A DNA stretch of 64,000 bases from CAYLGT01 sp964383465 (GCA_964383465.1 CAYLGT010000003.1:11891-75890), one strand, 5' to 3'. Numbered from the stretch's first letter, positions 31,866-40,997 are shown. The notes: generated from the letters alone by a model not told the origin. Program-made: numbers and translations.

Positions 31866-32530
31866 GTGGGAATATGTATTTACAACTGTTTTTAGGCCTG
31901 AACGCCTTCGTACTAGGAGTAGTTGCGACCTGGGCGTATACCCATTGGCACAAACACATTCGTCCCACAAACGCCCCCAAAGAAGTCGAAAACGCTACTG
32001 CACACACTGAGCTCGAACTTCCTGAAGGCTTCAAGGAAGAACTTCTTAGAGCGTCAGCTCGAGACCTAGGTGCGACGCTGCGCAGCACCCGCGCTCATTT
32101 TGAAGAGGACCTCGACAAAACCGCAAGCCACCTCAACGGCATGTTGGAAAAGTTTGGTTCTGACATCGTCAATGACGAAATGAATCTCTTCCAAACGAGG
32201 ATCAAAGAAATCCGTGAAGCTACCGCGACAAAAATCGATACTGTTCAAAACCAAACTGCCGAACACCAACAGCAGCTTGAAGCGGCAATCGAAGCACGCC
32301 GCATAGAGCTCGAACAGGCACTTGAAGCCGAGATTACCGCTGAGAAGGCCCGCGTGCTCAGTGTGCTCGACACAAAGCTGTCGAACGCAATGACATCGTT
32401 TTTGCTTGAAGCTCTGGAGAGTGAAGTTGACCTGGGCGCCCAGACGCCGCATTTAATTGCTGAGCTTGAAGCACATAAAGATGAACTAAAAAAAGAGGTG
32501 GGTCATGGGGAATCTACACCTACCGCCTGA
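31862..32530 (+). CDS. atpF: Subunit b-like membrane-anchored coiled coil
   Basis: 222 residues: one N-terminal helix (about 5-26), then a long charged helical region rich in heptads (about 60-205), as in ATP synthase b but about 60 residues longer. Coding starts inside the previous stop (ATGA). By position, between the c-like gene and delta, it would be the peripheral stalk that holds alpha3-beta3 still against the membrane. The sequence itself is only generic coiled coil, so b is assigned from topology and operon order. Confidence 0.65.
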   Translation: MSGNMYLQLFLGLNAFVLGVVATWAYTHWHKHIRPTNAPKEVENATAHTELELPEGFKEELLRASARDLGATLRSTRAHFEEDLDKTASHLNGMLEKFGSDIVNDEMNLFQTRIKEIREATATKIDTVQNQTAEHQQQLEAAIEARRIELEQALEAEITAEKARVLSVLDTKLSNAMTSFLLEALESEVDLGAQTPHLIAELEAHKDELKKEVGHGESTPTA

Positions 32531-32993
32531 TATTGTTTCACCCAGAGATGTGAGCGCACTTAGTACGGAGATCCGTGCCTATGCGAAGTGGTTCACGCAT
32601 AACACCATCAAAGCAACTGTAGGAGCTCCAACGGGCAAAACCGCCCCTAGCATCAGTCCTGTAACGATTGAGGTCATAAAAACTTGGGTAGGAAGTGGCA
32701 CACTCACCGATGACAGCCTGAGCGAGCTTCTCAAAGCGCTCGAGGCCTTCCGCCGCAGCGCTCCAACGATGACTATAACTCTGGCTGCTCCTGCTGGGGG
32801 TGACTTGAAACGCACACTCATCACCTGGTGTCGTGAAAATGTGGCCGGCAACATGCTCATCTCGTTTAAATTCAACCGCACACTTCTAGGGGGTATGGTG
32901 ATACGAGTTGGCTCGCACGTATACGACTGGTCATTTCGGCGCAAGCTCCTCGCTAGTAACGTGAGTTTTTTGAAGGTACTCGGTGATGTTTGA
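32505..32993 (+). CDS. atpH: F-type ATPase delta subunit-like
   Basis: 162 residues. The C-terminal half carries the delta/OSCP signature, LLGGMVIRVGSHVYDWSFRRKL, compared with GGxxIRIGDKVIDGSxRxxL of the family. The N-terminal helical domain, which binds alpha, is divergent. It overlaps the b-like gene by 26 bases and alpha by 8, with AGGTGG before the ATG. It would link the peripheral stalk to the top of F1. Confidence 0.8.
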   Translation: MGNLHLPPDIVSPRDVSALSTEIRAYAKWFTHNTIKATVGAPTGKTAPSISPVTIEVIKTWVGSGTLTDDSLSELLKALEAFRRSAPTMTITLAAPAGGDLKRTLITWCRENVAGNMLISFKFNRTLLGGMVIRVGSHVYDWSFRRKLLASNVSFLKVLGDV

Positions 32994-34527
32994 TAACAGC
33001 CTGTTTCAAAAGCTGGTTGAAGCCGATCGACTAACTGGTGAAGTCGTCGCGGTCAACCGATTCATCGTAGAGGTAAAGGGCCTGGAAGGTGCCTGTGTGG
33101 GCTCGCAAATTTTGTTTGAAGATGGACAGCGCGGCATGGTTCGAGAAGCCTATGGCGACCGAGTTATCCTCTACAACATCGACACCGAGAATTTAGCACT
33201 CGGCAGCCTGGCTGTCGTAGAGTACGATGAGCTGCAAGTTCCGGTCGGCCGAGAACTTATCGGCCGAGTTGTTACCCCAATGGGCGTACCGCTCGACGGG
33301 AAAGGTCCTGTCGGCGCCAGTAAGACTTCTGGTATCTTTACCCCTGCCCCAGGCATCATGGATCGTAAAATGCTCGATGAACAGCTCGCGAGTGGCGTGT
33401 CGGCTGTTGACAGCTTCTTCCCTATTGTCCTTGGGCAGCGTATCGCTATCCTGGGAGACAGTAAGTCTGGAAAAAGCGCGTTTCTCTCCCAGCTCAGTGC
33501 CTCTCAGGACGGACTCGACCGCATCGTCGTATACGTGCTCATCGGCAAGCGTAAAGTTGACGTCGAAAAGCTGACACGCGGACTCCGCGACTCTGGAGCC
33601 ATGGAGCATACAATCGTCGTCCAGGCAGACATCTTCGACAGCCTAACGCAGAGCTACCTGGCGCCTTACGCGGCCTGTGCAATGGCGGAAGAGTTGTGGT
33701 ACAACGATAACCGCGACGTGATTATCATCTACGACGACCTCAGCTCCCACGCCGAAGCCTACCGCCAGCTAAGCTTGTTACAGGAAGTTGACCCGGGACG
33801 CGATAGCTACCCTGGTGATATCTTTTACACTCACAGCTCCCTGCTGGAGCGTGCCGGAAAACTACTCACCACCGGCAAAACCCTCACGAGCCTCCCGGTC
33901 ATCCTGACCCCAAACGATGACATCACCGCCTACCTACCAACCAACGTCATGTCGATTACCGATGGTCAGATCATCTTTGACCTCGGCTATTTCCGAAAAG
34001 GTGTCCGTCCTGCCGTAAACGCCGGTCTATCCGTCTCGCGTGTCGGTGGTCAGGCGCAGACTAAACGACAAAAACAACTTTCGACCGCCCTCTTTAAAGC
34101 CCTCGCCTCGTACAGGCAAGCTGAGGAATTTTCTCACTTCTCGAGTCAGTTGAGTGCGGAAACACGTCTCGACCTCGCCCGAGGTAAGCACCTCTATGAA
34201 GCGCTTCTGCAGCCTGTCGAAGAGCTGTTCACCCTCACCCAGCAGCAACTCATGCTCGAAACGATCATGAAGGCAGACGATGATCGTCCAATCGACGTAG
34301 CAGGCCTCCGTGCTGCAGTGAAAGCTCGTTCGGGTGAAATAAGTACCGAGGAGGATTTCGACCGTATCGAGGCAGAATTCCTCACGCAATTTAGGCCGGA
34401 GCCACTGCCGACACCAGAAGAAATCGCCGCCCAGCAAGCAGCCGAGGAAGCTGCCGCAGCCGCCGCCGAAGAGCCAAAAGACAAGAAGAAATCGAAGAAA
34501 AAAGACAAAGAGGTGAAAAGTGCGTAG
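32986..34527 (+). CDS. atpA: F1-like ATPase alpha subunit, divergent
   Basis: 513 residues from the ATG at 32986 (a GTG one codon earlier is possible). The P-loop is GDSKSGKS instead of GDRQTGKT but keeps GxxxxGKS. DDLSSHAEAYRQLSLL and YPGDIFYTHSSLLERAGKL are canonical, although RRPPGRE reads EVDPGRD. The arginine finger SVSRVGGQAQ is intact. The last 40 residues are an Ala/Glu run ending in a Lys-rich tail (DKKKSKKKDKEVKSA) that ordinary alpha lacks. It forms the hexamer with beta and contributes the finger to the catalytic sites. Confidence 0.92.
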   Translation: MFDNSLFQKLVEADRLTGEVVAVNRFIVEVKGLEGACVGSQILFEDGQRGMVREAYGDRVILYNIDTENLALGSLAVVEYDELQVPVGRELIGRVVTPMGVPLDGKGPVGASKTSGIFTPAPGIMDRKMLDEQLASGVSAVDSFFPIVLGQRIAILGDSKSGKSAFLSQLSASQDGLDRIVVYVLIGKRKVDVEKLTRGLRDSGAMEHTIVVQADIFDSLTQSYLAPYAACAMAEELWYNDNRDVIIIYDDLSSHAEAYRQLSLLQEVDPGRDSYPGDIFYTHSSLLERAGKLLTTGKTLTSLPVILTPNDDITAYLPTNVMSITDGQIIFDLGYFRKGVRPAVNAGLSVSRVGGQAQTKRQKQLSTALFKALASYRQAEEFSHFSSQLSAETRLDLARGKHLYEALLQPVEELFTLTQQQLMLETIMKADDDRPIDVAGLRAAVKARSGEISTEEDFDRIEAEFLTQFRPEPLPTPEEIAAQQAAEEAAAAAAEEPKDKKKSKKKDKEVKSA

Positions 34528-35386
34528 GGCGAATGTTATCGAGAAAGATGCCGCAAGCATCGAAACACTCAAAGACCTGACCAACGTCTTCGAGAGTCTG
34601 GCAAGCACCCAGGTGGCCAAAGTGAAGACTAAAGCACAAATCAGTCAGGAATTCTTTAACCTACTCTGGCAGCGCTACACCGCACTTCGCGTTGACCCAG
34701 CCAGTCGCATCGGCACCCGTGACATGGGTGGTAATGGTCGACGCGTCTCAATCGTCATTTCTGCCGAGGCCGGTCTGAGTGGTGACCTAGACATGCGCAT
34801 GATCGAGGTGATGCAACGCGACTTTGACCCAAAAACTACCGACGTCATCGTCCTGGGTAGCCACGGAGCAAACCAGCTTTCGCAGCGCGGCATACCGTAT
34901 ATCAAATTCTTCCAGGTGCCTGAGTCCGATGACTACATCGACGTCAGCCCTATCATCAACACGGTTCTCCCCTACGACGAAACGACGGTGTATTATTCTG
35001 AGTATCTCTCACTGGGACAGCAAGAAGTTCGAAGCATGAACCTTGTGACCCATATACAAGCCATGAGCGACGATATCCCGGACAACGTCATGACTGACGC
35101 TGACACAATTTTTGAGCCGTCACTCGAAGAAATTGCCGATAAAATGGAAGTAACCATGATGAGCCTGGCTCTGGCTCAGTCAATTCTACAGTCAAGTCTC
35201 GCGCAAGCCGCCAGTCGTTTCAATGCCATGACCGTCGCGGAAGATCGTGCAGGTGAGCTGCTCGGAGAGTATAAACTTGAATACCACCGCGCGAAGCGTA
35301 GTGAAAGCGACCGTCGTCTGCGAGAGGTCCTTGTGGGCATTAAAAAGAAGCGTCGCGAACGTGCAATGAGTGGAGGCAATTCATGA
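34520..35386 (+). CDS. atpG: F1-like ATPase gamma subunit, divergent
   Basis: 288 residues from a GTG at 34520 that overlaps alpha by 8 bases. The two terminal helices that form the central shaft are present: the N-terminal helix after MRRANVIEKDAASIETLKDL, and the C-terminal SRFNAMTVAEDRAGELLGEY, which corresponds to SRMxAMxxATxNAxEL of gamma. The body (about 75-150) is the usual Rossmann-like part (VSIVISAEAGLSGDLD). The usual N-terminal IKxRIxSVxNTxKITxAM is hardly recognisable. The C-terminus has an extra basic tail (KKKRRERAMSGGNS). Confidence 0.85.
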   Translation: MRRANVIEKDAASIETLKDLTNVFESLASTQVAKVKTKAQISQEFFNLLWQRYTALRVDPASRIGTRDMGGNGRRVSIVISAEAGLSGDLDMRMIEVMQRDFDPKTTDVIVLGSHGANQLSQRGIPYIKFFQVPESDDYIDVSPIINTVLPYDETTVYYSEYLSLGQQEVRSMNLVTHIQAMSDDIPDNVMTDADTIFEPSLEEIADKMEVTMMSLALAQSILQSSLAQAASRFNAMTVAEDRAGELLGEYKLEYHRAKRSESDRRLREVLVGIKKKRRERAMSGGNS

Positions 35387-36840
35387 AACCTCAAATAGCT
35401 AGTTGGGTCGGCACCATCGCCACCATTCGCGGTCTAACCGTTGAAATTGAACTCACCAGTGAGGACAAGCCAGACACAAAAGAACTTCTGGCGGTTGAAG
35501 GTCATCCAGAGATATTTCTGGAGGTCAACTTCTTCCGTGGCTCACGAGCAATCTGCCTCAACCTAACCAACAGCTCTTTGGTACGCTGCGGTCAGCGAGT
35601 TTCGCGAACCCATGAAAAAGTAACCGTGCCGGTCGGACCGGCTACGATGGGTCGCGTGTTTAACGCGCTCGGCGAACCACTCGACAAAGCTGAACCGATT
35701 CTGGAAAACCGTCGACCAATTACGGTGCCGAGTGGCACGAAAAGCTACCGCGACAGCTCCAAACTGGAGCTCCTCGAAACGGGACTGAAGGTCATCGACT
35801 TTTTGACACCGTTTGTGAAGGGACGAAAAATTGGTGTTATCGGCGGTGCTGGTGTCGGCAAAACGGTCCTCACCATGGAGATGATCCACAACGTCACTCA
35901 GAGTAAGGATGGTGAGGAAAGTAAGTCGCTGTCTGTCTACTGCGGTGTCGGTGAACGTATCCGTGAAGGTAACGAGCTCTATGAGACGCTGCGCGATACA
36001 GACGTGCTCAAAAACACGGTCATGTTCTTTGGTCAGATGGACGCAACCCCTGCGATTCGTAGCATGGTTGGTCCTGCCGCCGCAACAGCCGCTGAATACT
36101 TCCGAGACGAGGAAGGTCGAGACATCCTCTTCTTCGTCGACAACATTTATCGACATGTCCAGGCTATGACCGAGCTTTCTACCAACCTAGGACTGATTCC
36201 ATCCGAAGGTGGGTATAGCCCAATGGTCTTTTCGGACCTACGACGTCTTCAGGACCGACTCGCCAGTACCGAAAAGGGCACCATCACGAGCGTGCAGGCT
36301 ATCTATGTCCCCGCCGACGACTTGTCGGACCCGGCTGTGCAGGCTATATCCCAGCAGCTCGACAGTGTCCTTGTACTCGACCGCTCCATCGCCGAACAAG
36401 GTATCCGCCCAGCAGTGAACCTCCTAAAAACAACCAGCTCCCTACTCACCCCAGACATCGTTGGTGAACGGCATTACCACCTGGCAGAACGTGTCCAGGC
36501 AATTATGCAAAAATACGATAGCCTCAAAAACATCATCGCCATCGTTGGTGAAAATGAGCTAAGCCCTGCTGACCGCGCTGACTACCAAAATGCCAAAAAA
36601 TTGATCCAGTTCTTCTCCCAGGATTTTGCGGTCGCTGAAAAGTTCTCCGGTAAACCTGGCGAGTACTTCACACTCGAACAAACACTTGATGGCATAGAAG
36701 CAATCATCAACCAAACACCAGAATCTGAAGACGAAAAGGCGAAAGAGTCAGAAACACAAAAAGGGCCTGGCGACCTAGCAACAATGACTGCCCCCGAGGC
36801 AGAAAGTCCACCGCAAGAGTCAAAAGATGCCGGAGTCTGA
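35383..36840 (+). CDS. atpD: F1-like ATPase beta subunit (catalytic), divergent
   Basis: 485 residues, ATGA overlap with gamma. Catalytic elements are intact: Walker A GGAGVGKT, catalytic Glu in GVGERIREGNELY, Walker B DILFFVDNIYR, and TSVQAIYVPADDLSDP. Several normally invariant stretches differ. PPGARxRVALTGLTMAEYFRD reads TPAIRSMVGPAAATAAEYFR, LGRMPSAVGYQP reads LGLIPSEGGYSP, and the rotor-contacting DELSEED loop reads ENELSPADR. A C-terminal Glu/Lys/Pro-rich tail of about 40 residues is added. This is an active-looking hydrolase whose rotor interface has diverged. Confidence 0.93.
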   Translation: MKPQIASWVGTIATIRGLTVEIELTSEDKPDTKELLAVEGHPEIFLEVNFFRGSRAICLNLTNSSLVRCGQRVSRTHEKVTVPVGPATMGRVFNALGEPLDKAEPILENRRPITVPSGTKSYRDSSKLELLETGLKVIDFLTPFVKGRKIGVIGGAGVGKTVLTMEMIHNVTQSKDGEESKSLSVYCGVGERIREGNELYETLRDTDVLKNTVMFFGQMDATPAIRSMVGPAAATAAEYFRDEEGRDILFFVDNIYRHVQAMTELSTNLGLIPSEGGYSPMVFSDLRRLQDRLASTEKGTITSVQAIYVPADDLSDPAVQAISQQLDSVLVLDRSIAEQGIRPAVNLLKTTSSLLTPDIVGERHYHLAERVQAIMQKYDSLKNIIAIVGENELSPADRADYQNAKKLIQFFSQDFAVAEKFSGKPGEYFTLEQTLDGIEAIINQTPESEDEKAKESETQKGPGDLATMTAPEAESPPQESKDAGV

Positions 36841-37090
36841 CGTACCAACCATCCACGTCATCGCGAGAGCACCGTTTGACGTGTACTTCGAAGGTCAGGC
36901 GCAGGCGGTGTCGGCTCGTAACCGAATCGGAGATTTCGACATACTACCCGGTCATGCCGATTTCTTTTCTATGCTCAGCCCTGGCGATGTCACCATCCAA
37001 CCTGACGAGGGGGACACAATCAGTTTTCCAGTCAACAGCGGCATTGTAACCGTTCAGGACAACAAAGTCCTCATCTTCGTGAACGTCTAG
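36827..37090 (+). CDS. atpC: F1-like ATPase epsilon subunit, N-terminal domain only
   Basis: 87 residues, overlapping beta by 14 bases. The beta-sandwich with RIGDFDILPGHADFFSMLSP is typical of epsilon. The C-terminal helical hairpin, about 45 residues that inhibit hydrolysis in bacterial enzymes, is absent. The foot of gamma/epsilon that touches the c loop is therefore kept but the brake is missing. The operon ends here; the stop abuts the stop of the convergent gene, with no terminator visible between them. Confidence 0.88.
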   Translation: MPESDVPTIHVIARAPFDVYFEGQAQAVSARNRIGDFDILPGHADFFSMLSPGDVTIQPDEGDTISFPVNSGIVTVQDNKVLIFVNV

Positions 37091-38107
37091 TTACTGTACT
37101 ACCACGTAGTCGACTGCGTAGCCACCTGGAGGAATTGCGCCATTGATACCTATGCTAAAGCCGGTAGAGCTGCGATTAACATAGACATTACCGATACCAC
37201 CCCCTACTGCTCCGAGCACAACATGAGGAATTTGCGCATACGCCTGATGAAATGTAACGGTCGCCACGATACCGCCCGGCGCACCTAGTCCCGTGTTCAC
37301 TGCGACTGTACCGGCAGCATCACTTCCACTGATAGATACTGTTCCGGTAGGTCCGACACCTGGCCCGGCCGTAACGCTCGGTGCGGTTCCTCGCGCTATG
37401 ATGTGACCACCAATCGTTAGTGTGGTGTCAGAAGTCAACGAGCTTGCCTGGAAAGAGCGTACTGTAAGGGTGCCTCCTACAGCCAAGCTACCGCCTATGT
37501 TTACGTTGTTATTGACAGTAAGTAGCTGACTCATTGTTACGGGACCCTGGAGCCGCGTCGTCCCCACGACTGTCAGATCTTTTCGAAGCGTCAGATTTGT
37601 CGCCGAAGCATCACCGTTAATCGTAATGGCGTTCACAGAGGTGTCGCCAGCACTTAGCTTTGCGAGTGACGCATCGCCGGCCGTTAGTTTACTGTTGAGG
37701 TTTAGCTGGCCGCCGATGTTGATGTTCTTGCTTACCGTGACATCACCCTTAAATTTACTGTTCGGACCAACAACCAATTCAGCACCCAGGTTCCCTACTG
37801 GGGTTTTGTTGAGACCGAGGCTATTGAGCGTGGCCGGACTCAATACCACAGACTCCTGAGCGATCTTTTCCGCTGTGTCGTTCTGGCCTTTGAGGACGAA
37901 CCAGATGATAACTCCGTTAATTGCTAAAATTGCACCAACGACCAGAAGGCCTATAAATGTCGCTTTGTGCCCAGGTTTGTAACTTCCTCGCTTCGATGGC
38001 TTACCCGGAGTACTAGTAGTGTCAACTTTCGCCACCTCAACATCAACCTGGGGCTTCAAGGCCTCTGGCTCTGGGGCATCAGTCGGTGAATTCGGTTGAT
38101 TCTCCAT
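37091..38107 (-). CDS. Single-pass surface protein with short beta-repeats and fibre-like C-terminus
   Basis: 338 residues: a Pro/Lys-rich cytoplasmic segment (about 1-48), one helix (about 49-71), then repeats of about 20 residues such as KFKGDVTVSKNINIGGQLNL and NVNIGGSLAVGGTLTV (bactofilin- or fibre-like beta solenoid). It ends in a globular C-terminal domain like those at tail-fibre tips (VATVTFHQAYAQIPHVVLGA). It is convergent with the ATPase operon and belongs by style to the surface locus that follows. Its Pro-rich cytoplasmic tail could contact a cytoplasmic machine. Confidence 0.65.
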   Translation of the reverse strand: MENQPNSPTDAPEPEALKPQVDVEVAKVDTTSTPGKPSKRGSYKPGHKATFIGLLVVGAILAINGVIIWFVLKGQNDTAEKIAQESVVLSPATLNSLGLNKTPVGNLGAELVVGPNSKFKGDVTVSKNINIGGQLNLNSKLTAGDASLAKLSAGDTSVNAITINGDASATNLTLRKDLTVVGTTRLQGPVTMSQLLTVNNNVNIGGSLAVGGTLTVRSFQASSLTSDTTLTIGGHIIARGTAPSVTAGPGVGPTGTVSISGSDAAGTVAVNTGLGAPGGIVATVTFHQAYAQIPHVVLGAVGGGIGNVYVNRSSTGFSIGINGAIPPGGYAVDYVVVQ

Positions 38108-38189
38108 AAGTAGTTCTTATGCTTAGTATAGCGAAGTTCACCTCTTTCGCGCAATCATCTGAGATAACTTGCAAAATATCCTGTTAGAT

Positions 38190-38933
38190 ATGAAAATAAA
38201 AGAGGTTATGACTAAAAAAGAGCTGGTTCGCTATGGGATATATATGTTTGCTATGCTTTTTGCACTAGCAAGCCCTGTTTATGCGGAGACACTTCAGTCA
38301 AGCAGTTATCGATTCGAAGAAAGCGCCATCGGAACCGGTAGTCTCATCGAGTCAAGCTCAACCAACTTTCAAGCCCGAAGTGCTAGTGGCGACATCGCTA
38401 TCGGCAACTCGGCCTCTGCGAACTTTCAGGTCGACAGCGGTACTCACACCTCTCCCGACCCGGCACTTACCTTTACCGTTACTAACGCCGACGTTGACTT
38501 CGGAAGCTTCAGTTCAGCCGCAACAACCACTGCAAGTGCCACGTTTAATGTCATCAATTACACGACGTGGGGGTATGTCGTTCAGGTCATTGGTACTACG
38601 CCAAAATATGGTTCGCATACCATACCAGGCATGAGCACTACCGCAGTTGCCCAGCCGGGTGTTGAACAATTCGGTGTCAATCTGGTCGCCAACACCTCTC
38701 CTTCTTCTTTTGGCGCGAACCCCGACAACGGACAGTTTGGTCATGGACAGGCGGCTACTAACTATGACACTCCTAACGAGTTCCGCTTCGTAAGCGGTGA
38801 GACGATCGCCAGCGCCCCACAAAACTCTGGTCAGACGAACTACACGATGAGCTACATCGTCAACGTCGGCACGCTCACCCCTGGAGGTATCTATACTGCC
38901 GCCCAGACACTCATAGTTGTCGGTACCTACTAA
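38190..38933 (+). CDS. Exported WxL-like beta protein
   Basis: About 247 residues from the ATG at 38190; 38208 is an equally good start (MTKKEL), and the TTG at 38169 is less likely. A signal peptide ends at VYA. The mature protein is Ser/Thr/Asn-rich beta with TFTVTNADVDFGSFSSAATT and NYTMSYIVNVGTLTPGGIYT near the end, the pattern of WxL-like and spore-coat-U-like exported domains. The next gene ends with the same pattern (TASYMVNVPGSQAAGTYTTT), so the two are paralogues. Confidence 0.6.
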   Translation: MKIKEVMTKKELVRYGIYMFAMLFALASPVYAETLQSSSYRFEESAIGTGSLIESSSTNFQARSASGDIAIGNSASANFQVDSGTHTSPDPALTFTVTNADVDFGSFSSAATTTASATFNVINYTTWGYVVQVIGTTPKYGSHTIPGMSTTAVAQPGVEQFGVNLVANTSPSSFGANPDNGQFGHGQAATNYDTPNEFRFVSGETIASAPQNSGQTNYTMSYIVNVGTLTPGGIYTAAQTLIVVGTY

Positions 38934-38966
38934 CAACTTTTTATAAAAAACAGATGAAAAAAGCTA

Positions 38967-38995
38967 TTGACTGGCCAAAATCCTTGTGCTAAGAT
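38967..38995 (+). promoter_or_regulatory. Sigma70-type promoter
   Basis: TTGACT, 17 bases, TAAGAT, with the start predicted near 39002, about 41 bases before the ATG at 39043. It is the best-matching promoter I see in the window. Confidence 0.8.
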
Positions 38996-39042
38996 TCGAT
39001 CAAGTACTACTTAAAACAAAAAAGAAAAAGAGATCCACCACA

Positions 39043-39921
39043 ATGAAACACTCTTCAATATCAACACGCTTAACGAGCTTTGTGCTTGCGAGTGCAGTTT
39101 TGCTTTCGCAGCTCATTCTTCAGATCCCTACGGCTTCAGCCGCGCAGATCACGTCGCGTAGTTTAACGCTTCAGGCTGGCGCCAGCGATGGCGGTTCAAA
39201 GCCAAGTGGAATTGTTCATCACCTGTTCGGCTTCACGCTGCCAACAGCAGGTACTGTAGGATCTATCAAATTTGAATACTGTACGACGGCAGCTGGCGCA
39301 TGTACGACACCCACGGGCCTCACTACAACTGCGGCTACCCTGGGCGCTGAAACTGGTGTAACCGGATTTAGTATGGTTAACGCGACAAACGGTGCGCCTT
39401 ATCTAACCCGTACGGCCGCAGCAATTGGTGCTAACACCGCGGTTACCTACCGTCTTGACTCGATCACCAACCCTTCGACTACCAATCAGACATTCTACGT
39501 CCGCATCACCAGCTATGCTTCAACTGACACCACTGGTGGTTCGACTGACCTCGGTGCAGTCGCAGCCAGCACTGCTACTCAGATCGTACTGGACGGAACG
39601 ATGCCTGAATCACTCGTCTTCTGTACAGGAGCAACGGTCAGTACGACTNNNNNNNNNNNNNNNNNNNNNNNNNNNNNNNNNNNNNNNNNNNNNNNNNNNN
39701 NNNNNNNNNNNNNNNNNNNNNNNNNNNNNNNNNNNNNNNNNNNNNNNNTCGACACCTTTAAGTTCACATCTGGTGACACCGTCGCTAACAGCGCCAACGG
39801 TGGCGCTGGACCAACCGACGCCCAGATCTTTACCGCTAGCTACATGGTGAACGTACCTGGTAGCCAGGCAGCGGGTACTTACACTACGACCCTAACGTAC
39901 ATCTGTACACCAACCTTCTAA
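39043..39921 (+). CDS. Exported WxL-like beta protein (interrupted by scaffold gap)
   Basis: About 293 codons if the 100-N gap is taken at face value; the true length is unknown. A signal peptide (FVLASAVLLSQLILQIPTASA) is followed by a Thr/Ala-rich beta domain with a Cys pair (EYCTTAAGACTTP). The C-terminus resembles the preceding gene. The start at 39043 is chosen over 38986 because 38986 lies within the promoter -10/spacer. Such proteins are usually abundant cell-surface components. Confidence 0.65.
   Translation: MKHSSISTRLTSFVLASAVLLSQLILQIPTASAAQITSRSLTLQAGASDGGSKPSGIVHHLFGFTLPTAGTVGSIKFEYCTTAAGACTTPTGLTTTAATLGAETGVTGFSMVNATNGAPYLTRTAAAIGANTAVTYRLDSITNPSTTNQTFYVRITSYASTDTTGGSTDLGAVAASTATQIVLDGTMPESLVFCTGATVSTTXXXXXXXXXXXXXXXXXXXXXXXXXXXXXXXXXXDTFKFTSGDTVANSANGGAGPTDAQIFTASYMVNVPGSQAAGTYTTTLTYICTPTF
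39649..39748. other. Scaffold gap (100 N) inside a surface-protein gene
   Basis: Exactly 100 N, no shared sequence at the flanks. Repeats in this kind of Thr-rich gene are a common cause of assembly breaks. Confidence 0.99.
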
Positions 39922-39941
39922 TTACCCGAAAGCCTACCCTA

Positions 39942-40952
39942 ATGAAACATACACTTCGTTCACTAGTACTCAGCTTTACAGCGGCACTACTAGCATTTAC
40001 AACCAGCCTACCAGGTGCGGTCGCACACGCTGCCGACACACCAGCAAATGGCTCCGGACAAGCACTTGAAATTGCTCCACCAGTCATCAACCTAAGCGCC
40101 GACCCTGGACAAAGTGTCGGTACCGAGATAAGTCTCCGCGACGTCTCGAGCAGTAACCTCATTGTCACAAGTGAAGTCAATGACTTCGTGGCAGGTGGTG
40201 AAGATGGTACGCCAAAGATCTTGATTGGTGAAAACCAAACAAGTCCTTACTCCATGAAGAGCTGGATCTCTGCACTTCCTCAGTTGACACTTAAATCACG
40301 TCAGATCGAGCGACTCCCAGTCAAGATAAACGTGCCAAAAGATGCTGCACCTGGTGGGTACTATGCCGTAGTCCGCTTTACCGCAGTAGCTCCAGACAAC
40401 ACGAGCCAGGGACTTTCACTGTCAGCGAGTCTCGGCGCCCTGATCCTGCTCAAGGTCAACGGTGACGCAAAAGAAGAGCTTAAGGTTGAGCAGTTCTCTG
40501 CCGTAAAAACCAACGGGCAAACGTCTTCTCTCTTCGAGTCAGCGCCTATTACATTCGTAGAACGACTCAAGAACAACGGAACAGTTCACGAGCAACCATC
40601 TGGTAGCATCACTGTTACAAACATGTTCGGCAAAAAGGTAGCAAACGTTAACGTCAACCTGCCGCCCCGAAATATCCTGCCAAACAGTATCCGAAAATTT
40701 GAGCAAAAGCTCGACAAATCTGTCATCGGTAACACTATGCTCTTTGGTCGCTACACGGCTACACTGAAACTTACCTACGGCACCAACGGACAGTCAGTTA
40801 CCGACACTGTCACTTTCTGGGTCATCCCATACACACTCATCATCGTGATCGTGGTAGGACTTATCGCACTGTTCTTTATCCTAAAGACCGTCATGCGACG
40901 CTACAACCAACACGTTGTAAAGAGTGCTCGACCTAAGCGACGTCGCTGGTAG
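39942..40952 (+). CDS. DUF916-like surface protein with C-terminal anchor
   Basis: 336 residues: signal peptide, then ALEIAPPVINLSADPGQSVG and IERLPVKINVPKDAAPGGYY, the pattern of the DUF916/WxL-interacting family. A second beta domain follows (PITFVERLKNNGTVHEQPSG), then one helix (about 295-318) and a basic tail (SARPKRRRW). In Gram-positive bacteria DUF916 proteins are encoded with WxL proteins and help hold them at the wall, which matches the two upstream genes. It lies 20 bases after the previous stop. Confidence 0.75.
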   Translation: MKHTLRSLVLSFTAALLAFTTSLPGAVAHAADTPANGSGQALEIAPPVINLSADPGQSVGTEISLRDVSSSNLIVTSEVNDFVAGGEDGTPKILIGENQTSPYSMKSWISALPQLTLKSRQIERLPVKINVPKDAAPGGYYAVVRFTAVAPDNTSQGLSLSASLGALILLKVNGDAKEELKVEQFSAVKTNGQTSSLFESAPITFVERLKNNGTVHEQPSGSITVTNMFGKKVANVNVNLPPRNILPNSIRKFEQKLDKSVIGNTMLFGRYTATLKLTYGTNGQSVTDTVTFWVIPYTLIIVIVVGLIALFFILKTVMRRYNQHVVKSARPKRRRW

Positions 40953-40976
40953 TACATACGCTTTACATAGTGCTCA

Positions 40977-40985
40977 TGTTATACT
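40977..40985 (+). promoter_or_regulatory. Extended -10 promoter
   Basis: TGTTATACT, as before the ATPase operon. The predicted start is near 40992, six bases before the ATG at 40998: a near-leaderless transcript. Confidence 0.5.
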
Positions 40986-40997
40986 GTGCATAACGCC

